A stretch of DNA of 60,413 nt from Brevundimonas sp. UBA5866 (GTDB lineage: Bacteria; Pseudomonadota; Alphaproteobacteria; Caulobacterales; Caulobacteraceae), in assembly GCF_002432125.1 (NCBI RefSeq), contig NZ_DJFS01000099.1:1451-61863 (forward strand). The letters run 5' to 3'. Positions 34,643 to 43,105 of the stretch are shown one piece after another. The translations under genes were made by a program, and so were the position numbers. The notes under the pieces are model-generated. The model was given only the letters and a program-made list of their open reading frames with translations, was not told where the DNA came from and made no database searches. Every line of letters begins with the position of its first letter. Positions within the stretch are counted from its first letter, which is position 1.

Positions 34643-36351
34643 GCCGCGACACCTGCCGCCTTCATGATCGGCACTATGGCCTTGACCAGTTCGGGGTTGG
34701 ATTTCAGAGCCTCGCGGTCTTCTGCAGTTCGCACCAGACGGACGATTTCCGCGCGGGCCAGATCCCCCAGCTTGCCGACAGGGGCCGCCTCGCCCGATGC
34801 CAGTTTCAGCAGGATGGAAAGCCGCTGCCCCAAGGGGACAGGGGCCTTGGTAATCTGCTGTAGCAGCCGGCTTTCCTCGGCGATCTTGGTGCCCAGATTA
34901 CCGAGCGCGACGAGGGCGTTCTCGGCATCCTTGCCCGCCAGGCCTGCCGTCTCGATGCTGCGCTGAAGGCGGCGCAGCGCGGCCAGTTTCTGCGTTGGCG
35001 GTGTGCCCGGCGCGCGCATTTCAGCCTCGAAACGCAGGGATGCGACGCAGGCCTCCAGCCAGCGGGCCGCAGCGCGTTTGCTGGCACCGCCCGTCACATT
35101 GTCACTCAGTCGCGCCAGCTTTTCGGCCTCGGCCATGACCGTAGGACAGCCCTGTACATAGGCCCCGACAAAGTCAGCCGTCACGAGCGAGCGCGAACGT
35201 TCTATGAAGGCGTTCTGCACTTCTTCCAGTGTCAGCAGACGACCCGCCGTGGCGGTCAGCGACATGGCCAGAGCCCGCAGGATATTGATCTCGCCCTCGG
35301 CATCTCCGGGACAGAGGCGCCGCTGGCTGTTGAGTTCGCTCAGCACCATCTTGGCCAGGGCGGCCGCGACTTGCGGGAAACTGCCCGCCGCAAGCTTTTC
35401 GCCCAGTCGCACCGCAGGTCCATCCACCGGCGGGACAAGAAGCATCAGGCGCGGATCGTGGGAGATCACCGCCGTCACCTCGTTCGGCGCCACCATGCGC
35501 ACAACCGCCGCGAGTGTCGCCCCCTGGTCCAGAGATGGACCGAAGAGATCCGGCAGATTCCAGCGGGCCGCCAGCATTTCACAGAGTATCTGCTCGATCG
35601 GCACCAGTATCATCGCCCGCAGCGGTCCGCTCTCGGGGGCCTGATCGCATAGGTCCAGCAGGGCCGTCAGGCGTGCGCGCGATCCACGAAGCCCCTGAAG
35701 CGCCAAAGCTATACTGCCTCCCATGCGAAAGGCGCGTTCCTGCTCGCCTTGCAGTTTTTCGGCAATCCTGGCGATGGGCATGGTGGCAGGGTCGATGAAG
35801 TCGCCCTTGCGGCCCGCCCTGATCACCCGTTCGACCGCCTGGTCGGATAGTTTCTGATAGGTGCGGATCAGGCCATGCAGATCCTGGCCGGTGGCTTGGG
35901 CCTCGGGCACCGCCACCTTCTGGATCGCGTGCTGGACCTCGACACCGGAGGCGTCCAGGCGCTCTGCCAGTACGGGCGAATGCAACAGCTCGAACACCGT
36001 CGCCCCCTGACGGCGCAGCCAGTCCTCAAGCACACGTCCCAGGCTTTCACGCGCATGTACGGTATAGAGGTCGGCCGGAGTACGGCAGGCGGGCCCCGCC
36101 GGAGCCTCGGCCTTGGGCTTCTTCCTGACGGGATCAGGTGCGCCCAGTCGCAGCACGCTGACGCTGGCGAACTCCATCGTCGCCGGATTGAGGGTTTCCT
36201 TGGTGACCTTGACCGAGGCGGCGATCTTGTCGCGCATCACTTCTTCGGCGGTCGTTATGGCGTGACGCCTGTCCTCGCTGGCCATAAGCAGGGTCCAGTT
36301 CGCTGCGGGCGTTTTGCGAACATAAATTTCGTAGTGAACCGGACCGGCCAT
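34639..36351 (-). CDS. large conserved-looking protein of unknown function
   Basis: 570 residues from the ATG at 36351, not recognised. No signal peptide or membrane helix. The N-terminal part (MAGPVHYEIYVRKTPAANW, about 70 residues) looks like a small separate domain, joined by a Lys/Pro/Ala linker to a long, mainly helical, Leu/Ala-rich body. It lies divergently next to chvI, an arrangement I think is kept in relatives, so a link to ChvGI signalling is possible but only positional. The frame is open upstream to 36384. Confidence 0.7.
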   Translation of the reverse strand: MAGPVHYEIYVRKTPAANWTLLMASEDRRHAITTAEEVMRDKIAASVKVTKETLNPATMEFASVSVLRLGAPDPVRKKPKAEAPAGPACRTPADLYTVHARESLGRVLEDWLRRQGATVFELLHSPVLAERLDASGVEVQHAIQKVAVPEAQATGQDLHGLIRTYQKLSDQAVERVIRAGRKGDFIDPATMPIARIAEKLQGEQERAFRMGGSIALALQGLRGSRARLTALLDLCDQAPESGPLRAMILVPIEQILCEMLAARWNLPDLFGPSLDQGATLAAVVRMVAPNEVTAVISHDPRLMLLVPPVDGPAVRLGEKLAAGSFPQVAAALAKMVLSELNSQRRLCPGDAEGEINILRALAMSLTATAGRLLTLEEVQNAFIERSRSLVTADFVGAYVQGCPTVMAEAEKLARLSDNVTGGASKRAAARWLEACVASLRFEAEMRAPGTPPTQKLAALRRLQRSIETAGLAGKDAENALVALGNLGTKIAEESRLLQQITKAPVPLGQRLSILLKLASGEAAPVGKLGDLARAEIVRLVRTAEDREALKSNPELVKAIVPIMKAAGVAA

Positions 36352-36557
36352 GAATATCCCGCAATTCTTGTGACCCCTGATCATGACACAGGGGTTTTAA
36401 GGCATAGTTTCGTATGTTCGCGGTTCAGAGCACTTGCAGCAAAACGCAAAAGCCCCATTTCATGTGGCTCTAATCTGTCTTAATCATAACGAACGGTACC
36501 GCTCGCCGCGCGTTGTTTACGGCAACCCCGTCCGCGTTCGCTCGCAAGGAGAAGCCC

Positions 36558-37268
36558 TTGGCTAACATCACCCTGGTCGATGACGACGAGAACATCGTCG
36601 CTTCCGTTTCCCTGGCGCTGGAAAGCCACGGCCACAAGGTAACCGCATACCATGACGGTGCCTCCGGTCTGGAAGCGCTTGAAACCACGCCTCCGGATCT
36701 GGCGATCCTGGATGTGAAAATGCCGCGCATGGACGGCATGGAAGTGCTGCGCCGCCTGCGCCAGACCTCGAATCTGCCCGTCATCATGCTGACGTCCAAG
36801 GACGAGGAAATCGACGAGATCCTCGGCTTCAACCTTGGGGCTGACGACTATATGCACAAGCCGTTCAGCCAGCGCCTGCTGATCGAACGCGTCAAGGCCC
36901 TGCTGCGCCGCGCCGGTGTCGAAGGCATCGACATGGCTGATGCCTCGGGTGCCAGCGACGCCAACAAGGCGATCAAGCGTGGCCCGCTGGCTATGGACCC
37001 GGCCCGTCACGAATGCACCTGGGACGGCAAGCCGGTGAAGCTGACCGTCACGGAATTCCTGCTTCTGCAAGCCCTGGCCCAGCGTCCCGGTTTCGTGAAG
37101 AGCCGCGACAACCTGATGGACGCCGCCTACGACGACCAAGTTTACGTCGACGACCGCACCATCGACAGCCACGTGAAGCGCATGCGCAAGAAGTTCCGCA
37201 TGGTTGACCCAGAATTCGACGCGATCGAGACCCTGTATGGCGTCGGCTACCGCTACCGCGAAAGCTAA
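36558..37268 (+). CDS. chvI: response regulator ChvI (OmpR type), TTG start
   Basis: 236 residues. Receiver domain with acidic pocket Asp8-Asp10 in LVDDDENI, phospho-acceptor Asp52 in LAILDVKMPRMDG, and Lys in MHKPFSQRLL. The C-terminal winged helix contains LTVTEFLLLQALAQRPG and ETLYGVGYRYRES. ChvI answers cell-envelope and acid stress. The start is the TTG at 36558: it has AAGGAGAAG 4-5 bases upstream and yields the family N-terminus. Earlier in-frame starts add a non-family tail. chvG starts inside its 3' end. Confidence 0.95.
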   Translation: MANITLVDDDENIVASVSLALESHGHKVTAYHDGASGLEALETTPPDLAILDVKMPRMDGMEVLRRLRQTSNLPVIMLTSKDEEIDEILGFNLGADDYMHKPFSQRLLIERVKALLRRAGVEGIDMADASGASDANKAIKRGPLAMDPARHECTWDGKPVKLTVTEFLLLQALAQRPGFVKSRDNLMDAAYDDQVYVDDRTIDSHVKRMRKKFRMVDPEFDAIETLYGVGYRYRES

Positions 37269-38835
37269 GACTGACAAGCCGCGCAGACGGTTCCGTTTCG
37301 GCGGATCGCGTCTGGGCGGCTTTATGCTGGCCCTCAATCTTCTCAGCCTGCTGATTCTGCTCGGCGGGGCCCTTGCCCTGAACGAGTGGAGCCGCGGGCT
37401 GATCAATGCACGTCAGGAATCCCTGACCGTGCAGGCCGAACTACTGGCCAATGTTCTGGGCGAACTGGGCATTACCCAAGGCGACCCCTACCCTGCCCTT
37501 GATGATCGTGCGGCGGCTTTCTGGCTGCGCGACAACTTTATTCCGATGGGCCAGCGCGCCCGACTTTTCGATGCTGACGGTATTCAGGTCTCGGATTCCT
37601 ACAGCGTCTCCGATGCCATTCCGGGCGAGCCTCTGCCACCGGCGAATCCGGCCGGCACCCCCCTCGCACCCGAACCCGATCCGGCCCTGATCGAACAGGC
37701 TCTTTTCAAAGCCGATGCCGCTCTGGCCTCCGAGGTGGAGCGTGCGCTTCAGGGCGAGTCACAGGCCACGATCCGCCGTAACGAGGAAGGCGAGCGAGTT
37801 GTCTCTGTCTCCCTGCCCGTTCGTCACGTCCAGCAGGTTCTGGGCGTTCTGACGCTGGAAGCGGGTGACGTGAACGAGACGCTGGCGGCCCAGCGCCGCG
37901 CGCTGATGCCGTTCGCCTTTGTCGCACTGGCCGTGAACCTGTTCGCATCCCTGGTCCTGCACCTGTTTGTGGCCCGCCCCGTACTGCGCCTGTCGGCTGC
38001 GGCAGATCAGGTGCGCCTGCAGCGTGCCCGCGCCATCTCCCTGCCCGACCTGACGGCCCGCAAGGACGAGGTCGGCGGTCTGGCCCGCGCGCTGGAAAGC
38101 ATGACCGACACCATGTCCATGCGGATGGACGCTATCGAGCGCTTCGCCGCCGACGTGTCGCACGAGATCAAGAATCCGCTGACCTCCATCCGCTCGGCGC
38201 TGGAGACGCTGCCTCTGGTCAAGACCGAGGAACAGCGCCAGCGCCTGACCAACCTGCTTCAAAACGATGTGCGGCGTCTGGATCGCCTGATCACCGACAT
38301 CTCCAACGCCTCGCGCCTTGATGCCGAACTGTCACGTGATCGTCCGCGCTCCATCGATCTGGCCGAACTGCTGGGCGACATCGTCGGCGTATACGAGAAC
38401 AGCATGCGCGAGGGAGACATTCCGGTTCGCCTCGTCAACACTGCCGGAAATGGCACCAATGTCATCGGTCGCGACACGCCACTGGGTCAGGTGTTCCGCA
38501 ATCTTATCGACAATGCGCGATCCTTCAGTCCGGCTGGTGGCGAAGTGCGTGTCTTCCTTGAAAAGGACGACAGCGCGGACTTCTGGCGCATACGTGTCGA
38601 GGACGACGGGCCGGGTATTCCGCCCGACAATCTCGAAACCGTGTTCGAGCGTTTCTATACCTCGCGTCCCAAGGGGACGGCATTTGGCACCAACTCGGGC
38701 CTCGGCCTGTCTATCGTGCGCCAAATCGTGAAAGCGCACGAAGGGTCGGTCTTCGCCGCCAACCGTAGCGAGGGCGAGGCCGTCAAGGGGGCGACGTTTA
38801 CGGTACGCCTGCCCAACGCCGCCCGCCGGTCGTGA
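37237..38835 (+). CDS. chvG: sensor histidine kinase ChvG
   Basis: 532 residues from the ATG at 37237, overlapping chvI by 32 bases. Membrane helices at about 28-48 and 223-245 enclose a periplasmic sensor domain. HAMP is followed by the H-box FAADVSHEIKNPLTSIRS (His309) and the ATPase motifs NLIDNARSFSP, EDDGPGIPP and GLGLSIVRQI. Partner of ChvI. Its TGA overlaps the GTG start of hprK, making chvI-chvG-hprK one transcript. Confidence 0.95.
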   Translation: MASATATAKAKTDKPRRRFRFGGSRLGGFMLALNLLSLLILLGGALALNEWSRGLINARQESLTVQAELLANVLGELGITQGDPYPALDDRAAAFWLRDNFIPMGQRARLFDADGIQVSDSYSVSDAIPGEPLPPANPAGTPLAPEPDPALIEQALFKADAALASEVERALQGESQATIRRNEEGERVVSVSLPVRHVQQVLGVLTLEAGDVNETLAAQRRALMPFAFVALAVNLFASLVLHLFVARPVLRLSAAADQVRLQRARAISLPDLTARKDEVGGLARALESMTDTMSMRMDAIERFAADVSHEIKNPLTSIRSALETLPLVKTEEQRQRLTNLLQNDVRRLDRLITDISNASRLDAELSRDRPRSIDLAELLGDIVGVYENSMREGDIPVRLVNTAGNGTNVIGRDTPLGQVFRNLIDNARSFSPAGGEVRVFLEKDDSADFWRIRVEDDGPGIPPDNLETVFERFYTSRPKGTAFGTNSGLGLSIVRQIVKAHEGSVFAANRSEGEAVKGATFTVRLPNAARRS

Positions 38836-39257
38836 CCACACCCACCCATCACGCCAGCGTTGTCGCCCTGCGCCATATGGGCGCATGGCGGGGCGTGTTG
38901 ATCCGCGGCCGGTCCGGATCGGGCAAAAGCGATCTGGCGCTGCGTTTGTTGGATCAAGGGGCGCGGCTGATCGCCGATGACAGGGTGCACCTGTGGGCCA
39001 GCAACGGATGCCTGTACGCCCGCGCGCCCGCCACAATCAGCGGTATGATCGAGGTTCGCGGCCTTGGCATAGTGGCAACCTCGCCGCTGGATATGTGCCG
39101 TATCCGTCTGGTCGTGGATTTGATCGATACCGCGCCGGAGCGCATGCCCGAAGCCGAGTTTACCAGCTTGGCCGATATCCCGCTGCCCCGTATTGAGATC
39201 AACCCTCGCCCGATGTCGGCATCGACTGTGGTCGCTCGTGCCATAGAAGCCCTTTAA
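38832..39257 (+). CDS. hprK: HPr kinase/phosphorylase, short alphaproteobacterial form
   Basis: 141 residues, GTG start overlapping the chvG stop (GTGA). The Walker A loop GRSGSGKS (residues 26-33) and IADDRV match the kinase core, and EVRGLGIVATSPL is the HprK signature region. The N-terminal domain of Gram-positive HprK is absent, which is normal in alphaproteobacteria. It would phosphorylate HPr on Ser49. Confidence 0.92.
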   Translation: MTTPTHHASVVALRHMGAWRGVLIRGRSGSGKSDLALRLLDQGARLIADDRVHLWASNGCLYARAPATISGMIEVRGLGIVATSPLDMCRIRLVVDLIDTAPERMPEAEFTSLADIPLPRIEINPRPMSASTVVARAIEAL

Positions 39258-39367
39258 CCCTTGGGGGTTTGGCTTTAAGACGTATGGTTTGCGAAGGGGG
39301 CAGCTCCAGAGCGCGACCGCGCCCTTTGCCATGTTTGACGGGTTTGGACCTTATTGGTGTTGCCTTC

Positions 39368-39772
39368 ATGATCGGTCTGGTGATCGTCACCCACGGGGGC
39401 CTTGCCTCGGAATTCATCTCGGCGATGGAACACGTCGTCGGCCCCCAGCGCGGCGTCGCGGCCATATGTATCGGCCCTGACGACGATATGGAGCGCCGCC
39501 GTCAGGATATTCTCGATGCCTCTGCCGCGGTCGATGACGGCGATGGCGTCATCCTGCTGACCGATATGTTTGGCGGTACACCGTCCAATCTGGCGATTTC
39601 GGTCATGGAACAGACCAAGGCCGAAGTGATCGCCGGTCTGAACCTGCCGATGCTGATCAAACTGGCCAGTGTGCGCAGCCGCGAGTCCCTCGAGGCCTGC
39701 GTGGCCCATGCCCAGGATGCCGGGCGCAAATACATTTCGGTCGCGTCTTGGGTTTTGGCGGGGGACAAATGA
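39368..39772 (+). CDS. PTS EIIA component, mannose/fructose family
   Basis: 134 residues from the ATG at 39368; an upstream in-frame start at 39269 would add a 33-residue tail unlike the family. His9 in VIVTHGGLASEF is the phospho-acceptor, with MFGGTPSNLAIS typical of EIIA-Man. No sugar permease (EIIC/EIID) is nearby, so its role is probably regulatory. The rapZ gene often found between hprK and this gene in alphaproteobacteria is absent here. Its stop overlaps the ptsH start (ATGA). Confidence 0.93.
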   Translation: MIGLVIVTHGGLASEFISAMEHVVGPQRGVAAICIGPDDDMERRRQDILDASAAVDDGDGVILLTDMFGGTPSNLAISVMEQTKAEVIAGLNLPMLIKLASVRSRESLEACVAHAQDAGRKYISVASWVLAGDK

Positions 39773-40047
39773 GCCAGACGGCCAAGGCGACGCTATCCAT
39801 CTGCAACCAGCGTGGCCTGCACGCCCGTGCGTCTGCGAAATTCGTGAAAACGGCCTCGGAATTTGAATCCGAAGTCCGCGTCAGCAAGGACGGCACCACC
39901 GTCGATGCCCGCTCGATCATGGGCCTGTTGATGCTGGGTGCCGGTATCGGCTCGACCATCGATGTCGAGGCCGAAGGCCCCGACGCCGATACGGCCATCA
40001 CGGCTTTGACCGACCTGGTCGAACGCCGCTTTGACGAGGACCAGTAA
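39769..40047 (+). CDS. ptsH: phosphocarrier protein HPr
   Basis: 92 residues. His18 in NQRGLHARASAKF receives phosphate from PtsP; Ser49 in ARSIMGLLML is the HPr-kinase site. Together with PtsP (window start), EIIA and HprK, the chain from PEP to regulatory EIIA is encoded in this window. A weak AAGGGCG/CGCCCTT hairpin (40046-40068) follows, lying partly in the end of the convergent gene; it lacks a T-run. Confidence 0.95.
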   Translation: MSQTAKATLSICNQRGLHARASAKFVKTASEFESEVRVSKDGTTVDARSIMGLLMLGAGIGSTIDVEAEGPDADTAITALTDLVERRFDEDQ

Positions 40048-40056
40048 GGGCGGCTG

Positions 40057-41580
40057 TCAAACGCCCTTCAGCCACGTCTCGATTTCGGCCCGATCGGCAT
40101 CGGTCATCCAGTGACCGAAACCGATGACGCGATGACTGACATCATAACCCGAAGCCGATAGCCCGGAAGCGAGGGCTGTCGCCCGCTCCATCGGGATCAT
40201 GTGGTCATTGTCACCCGACACCAGCAGCACCCGACCTGTGCCCGCGCTGGCTTCGATATCCCCTTCCAGAACCTTCATCCCGCGCAGCAGCACGGCCTGA
40301 TGGACACTGTCGGGATAAAGCTGGGCCATTGCGCCGATCATATTGGCCCCGTTCGAATAGCCCAGCAGCATCAGCCTGTCCGGGTCCAGCGCATAGCCAC
40401 GGATAGCCCCCGCGAGGAAGGCGTTGAAGGCAGCCGCTTCAGAACGGATATCGTCCTGATCGAACTCGCCCGGACCGAAGCGGCGGAACCAGCGCAGCTT
40501 GCCCTCTTCGGTCGCACGTCCGCGCACGGCGAGGATGGCGGCCTTCGGGTTGATCCGGTGCGCCAGTGGCATCAGATCGCCCTCGTCCCCGCCCGTCCCG
40601 TGCAGGACGACGATGGTGCTGCCGTCCATCTCTTCGGGCCAGTAGAAGCGATGGATGAAGGGTAGATCGCGTTTGGGACAACGCATCTCGCCCGGCCGTG
40701 CAAACTGCGGCAGGCGGATACTCAGCTCCTCGGCCACATGGGACATGATCTCGGGCGGGAATTTGAGCTTCTGGCCCAGTCGGTCGGCAGGCTCGTCGGC
40801 GGTCATACCCGGTGCGTCGGTCGCATATTCGATCAGCAGGCCCGAGGTATCGCGCACATAGAGCGACACGAAATACTGGCGATCATGCACATTGGTCGGG
40901 CCGTGATGGATCAGGTCCAGCCGCATCTGGCGCACGGCCTCGATATCGGGCGCACGGAAGGCGACATGGTCCGGCACCCCTGCCCCCTTCACCGACGGCG
41001 GAAAGCCCGTGACGGCATGGATGTCGACAATGTCGGTGTCGGACTTCAGGCGGGTGATAGCGCCCTCGGTGGCGTGGGGCCGATAGCCAAATTGTCCGAT
41101 GAAGGCCGTCGTCGCCTCTGCCACATCACTGAGAACGGTTACGCCGCGGATATAGCACGGTGCCGTCACCGATCCCGATCCGGTCGCTGCCCCGCTGGCC
41201 ACCAGTTTGATAATCAGCCCGTCGGGGTCCTTCAGACGCAGGACGGATTCACCGAACTCCTTCAGCGGCCCCTCGACAGGGATGTTGGCCGAGATGGCCC
41301 GCATCATCCATTCGCCCAGACTGTCCGCCGGAACCGCAAACGCGATTTCGGACACCTGTCCCAGCCCCGTGCGGCCACGCCCCGTCGCTTCCCACACAAG
41401 GAAGCTGACCAATGTACCAGGGCGACCTTGGGGATCACCATAGAACAGGTGCAGCTGTTGGGCATCCTCATAACCCCCCGTCTGCTTGACAAGGGAGAGG
41501 CCCAGAAAGCCCATGTAGAAATCCACATTGGCCTGCACATCGGCGGTAATGCTGGTGACGTGATGAATGCCCGTGGTCAC
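40057..41580 (-). CDS. fusion of a VOC ring-cleaving dioxygenase-like domain and an MhqD-like alpha/beta hydrolase
   Basis: 507 residues from the GTG at 41580 (GAGA upstream). Residues 1 to about 300 are two VOC/glyoxalase modules like MhqO/LinE-type dioxygenases, with candidate metal ligands His7 (TTGIHHVTS), His205 (VPDHVAF) and Glu251 (LLIEYATD). From about 310 a serine hydrolase of the MhqD/phospholipase-carboxylesterase type follows: HGTGGDEGD, nucleophile Ser409 in LLGYSNGANM, Asp459 region VSGDNDHMIP and His490 in FGHWM. In Bacillus MhqO and MhqD are separate proteins of quinone detoxification. An ATG at 41616 lies inside the upstream hairpin and is less likely. Confidence 0.85.
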   Translation of the reverse strand: MTTGIHHVTSITADVQANVDFYMGFLGLSLVKQTGGYEDAQQLHLFYGDPQGRPGTLVSFLVWEATGRGRTGLGQVSEIAFAVPADSLGEWMMRAISANIPVEGPLKEFGESVLRLKDPDGLIIKLVASGAATGSGSVTAPCYIRGVTVLSDVAEATTAFIGQFGYRPHATEGAITRLKSDTDIVDIHAVTGFPPSVKGAGVPDHVAFRAPDIEAVRQMRLDLIHHGPTNVHDRQYFVSLYVRDTSGLLIEYATDAPGMTADEPADRLGQKLKFPPEIMSHVAEELSIRLPQFARPGEMRCPKRDLPFIHRFYWPEEMDGSTIVVLHGTGGDEGDLMPLAHRINPKAAILAVRGRATEEGKLRWFRRFGPGEFDQDDIRSEAAAFNAFLAGAIRGYALDPDRLMLLGYSNGANMIGAMAQLYPDSVHQAVLLRGMKVLEGDIEASAGTGRVLLVSGDNDHMIPMERATALASGLSASGYDVSHRVIGFGHWMTDADRAEIETWLKGV

Positions 41581-41603
41581 AGTGTCTCTTTCAGAACGGA
41601 AAT

Positions 41604-41631
41604 GGCCCCGCGCCATAACGGACGCGGGGCC
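41604..41631 (-). terminator. GC hairpin between gst and the fusion gene
   Basis: GGCCCCGCG and CGCGGGGCC form a 9-bp stem with a 10-base loop 15 bases after the gst stop. Only a short T-stretch follows on the minus strand, so termination may be partial or the hairpin may simply shield mRNA ends. Confidence 0.45.
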
Positions 41632-41645
41632 AAATGGGTCACGCT

Positions 41646-42263
41646 TTATTTTCCGGCTTCGCGGTCCAGAACCTTTTGGACCGAAGGATCAGCCGCCAGG
41701 CGATCATGCAGGGCCAGCACATTCTGATACTGCGACAGCTTGCCTTCCAGCAGCTTCTTGCCCCACCGGATCATGGGGAAGGCATAGGCGTCGATCACCG
41801 ACCTGCCGTCGAGGATCCACTCGCGGCCATCGAGATGTTCGTCGAGGATGGCGAACTGTTTGTGTGCCAGGGCATGTGCGGCTTCTACGACCTTGGCGCG
41901 GGCCTCGTCACCCTCGTCGGTCGTATAGCGGGCGGGCATGAAAATAGGCCAGAAGGCCGCATGCATGTCCGAGGTCAGGAACGATGACCAGCGGTGGGCC
42001 TCGGCCTTCTGGCGCAGGCTGTCACCTCCGGCAAGGTTCGCTTCCGGGTGTTTGTGGGCCAGATAGTCGAGGATCGCGCCCGCCTGTGTCAGCAACCAGC
42101 CATCATCCTCCCGCAGGGTCGGCACCGCACCGGCCGGATTGACAGCCAGCAGTTCCGGCGATCCGAACTGGACCTTTACCGCTTCATACGGTGCCCCGAT
42201 CCACTCGAGAACGATATGGGGGGCAAGCGAACACGCACCCACAGCATAATAAAGAACAGGCAT
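41646..42263 (-). CDS. glutathione S-transferase
   Basis: 205 residues. The N-terminal thioredoxin-like domain begins MPVLYYAVGACSLAPHIVLEW, with Ser/Cys candidates for the glutathione thiol (SLAPH), the cis-Pro AGAVPTLRED and the glutathione contact TQAGAILDYLAH. The C-terminal helical domain contains ILDGRSVIDAYAF, the N-capping box region. Beta-like GST class. It lies just upstream of the MhqO/MhqD fusion gene on the same strand, a plausible pair for electrophile detoxification. Confidence 0.92.
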   Translation of the reverse strand: MPVLYYAVGACSLAPHIVLEWIGAPYEAVKVQFGSPELLAVNPAGAVPTLREDDGWLLTQAGAILDYLAHKHPEANLAGGDSLRQKAEAHRWSSFLTSDMHAAFWPIFMPARYTTDEGDEARAKVVEAAHALAHKQFAILDEHLDGREWILDGRSVIDAYAFPMIRWGKKLLEGKLSQYQNVLALHDRLAADPSVQKVLDREAGK

Positions 42264-42456
42264 CGGTTCCTCCCTGGCAAATACGGCTCCGGACGTGCCC
42301 TCCCGGTGCCCGCCCTTCCATTGATCCTTCCCTACCCAACGCGTGAGCTATTTGGCGGCTCCAATCAGGCACAGGACAGAGGCGATGTTACCCTTCAGCT
42401 TGACGCTGCGCGCTCGCAGGCGGCTGCGCCGTGCAATGTGCAGGGAACATTGGAGG

Positions 42457-42532
<76 letters not shown>

Positions 42533-42546
42533 ATCGACAGAGGATG

Positions 42547-42575
42547 AGGTAAGAGGTCGCAGGCATGGCTGTCAA
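42547..42575 (-). promoter_or_regulatory. promoter of tRNA-Ala
   Basis: Minus strand TTGACA (42575-42570), 17 bases, TTACCT (42552-42547). The start site would lie about 8 bases before the tRNA. Confidence 0.55.
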
Positions 42576-42593
42576 CGCCAAGCAGGGTTGTTC

Positions 42594-42622
42594 TTGGCGG
42601 ATTGGTCTACGACAGCTAGAAC
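42594..42622 (+). promoter_or_regulatory. housekeeping promoter of yggT
   Basis: TTGGCGG (42594-42600), 14 bases, GCTAGAAC (42615-42622), a perfect Caulobacter-type -10. The start site would be about 24 bases before the ATG. Confidence 0.65.
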
Positions 42623-42652
42623 GACAGTCAGATTTATAAAAGCAGGCTGTAT

Positions 42653-42976
42653 ATGACCCCGCTGCAAGGCCTTATCGGCTTTCTCTTTTTCGTCTTGAAC
42701 TCGGCGCTTCAACTGCTGTTGTTCGCCATCATCATCAACGCGATCATGAGCTGGCTGCTGGCGTTTGACGTCATCAACTACCGCAACCGTTTCGTCTATC
42801 AGATCGCGACGGGACTGGACCGGTTGACGTCCCCGCTGATGGCTCCGTTCCGCCGTTTCATTCCGCCACTGGGCGGTATCGATATCACGCCGATCATTGT
42901 GATCATCATCATCCAGGGCATCCAGAACTTCATCCTTCCGCCGTTGCGGATGACCGCGATGGGTCTGGCCGGCTGA
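42653..42976 (+). CDS. YggT family membrane protein
   Basis: 107 residues with two hydrophobic segments (FLFFVLNSALQLLLFAIIIN and ITPIIVIIIIQGI) separated by a cytoplasmic loop with SPLMAPFRRFIPPLGGID, the hallmark of the YggT family. Its role is uncertain; relatives are linked to cell division or osmotic stress. It has its own promoter and stands alone between the tRNA and hbd genes. Confidence 0.92.
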   Translation: MTPLQGLIGFLFFVLNSALQLLLFAIIINAIMSWLLAFDVINYRNRFVYQIATGLDRLTSPLMAPFRRFIPPLGGIDITPIIVIIIIQGIQNFILPPLRMTAMGLAG

Positions 42977-43105
42977 GCGCGTTGGCATGGCGACACGCCC
43001 TAGGGAAATCGGCGCGCCGTCAACAATCGTGACTTGCACAGGTGCGGTTGGCTTCTCATGCTGGCCGTCGAATGTTTTTTCGGTGATGCGGAAACCAATA
43101 GAGTT

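Noticed and set aside
41581..41616. ATG at 41616 as the start of the dioxygenase/esterase fusion
   Set aside because: It lies inside a 9-bp hairpin and adds 12 non-family residues; the GTG at 41580 has a ribosome-binding site and yields a family-like N-terminus.
42264..42456. 193-base gap between gst and tRNA-Ala searched for a gene
   Set aside because: No frame with a plausible start or family resemblance.
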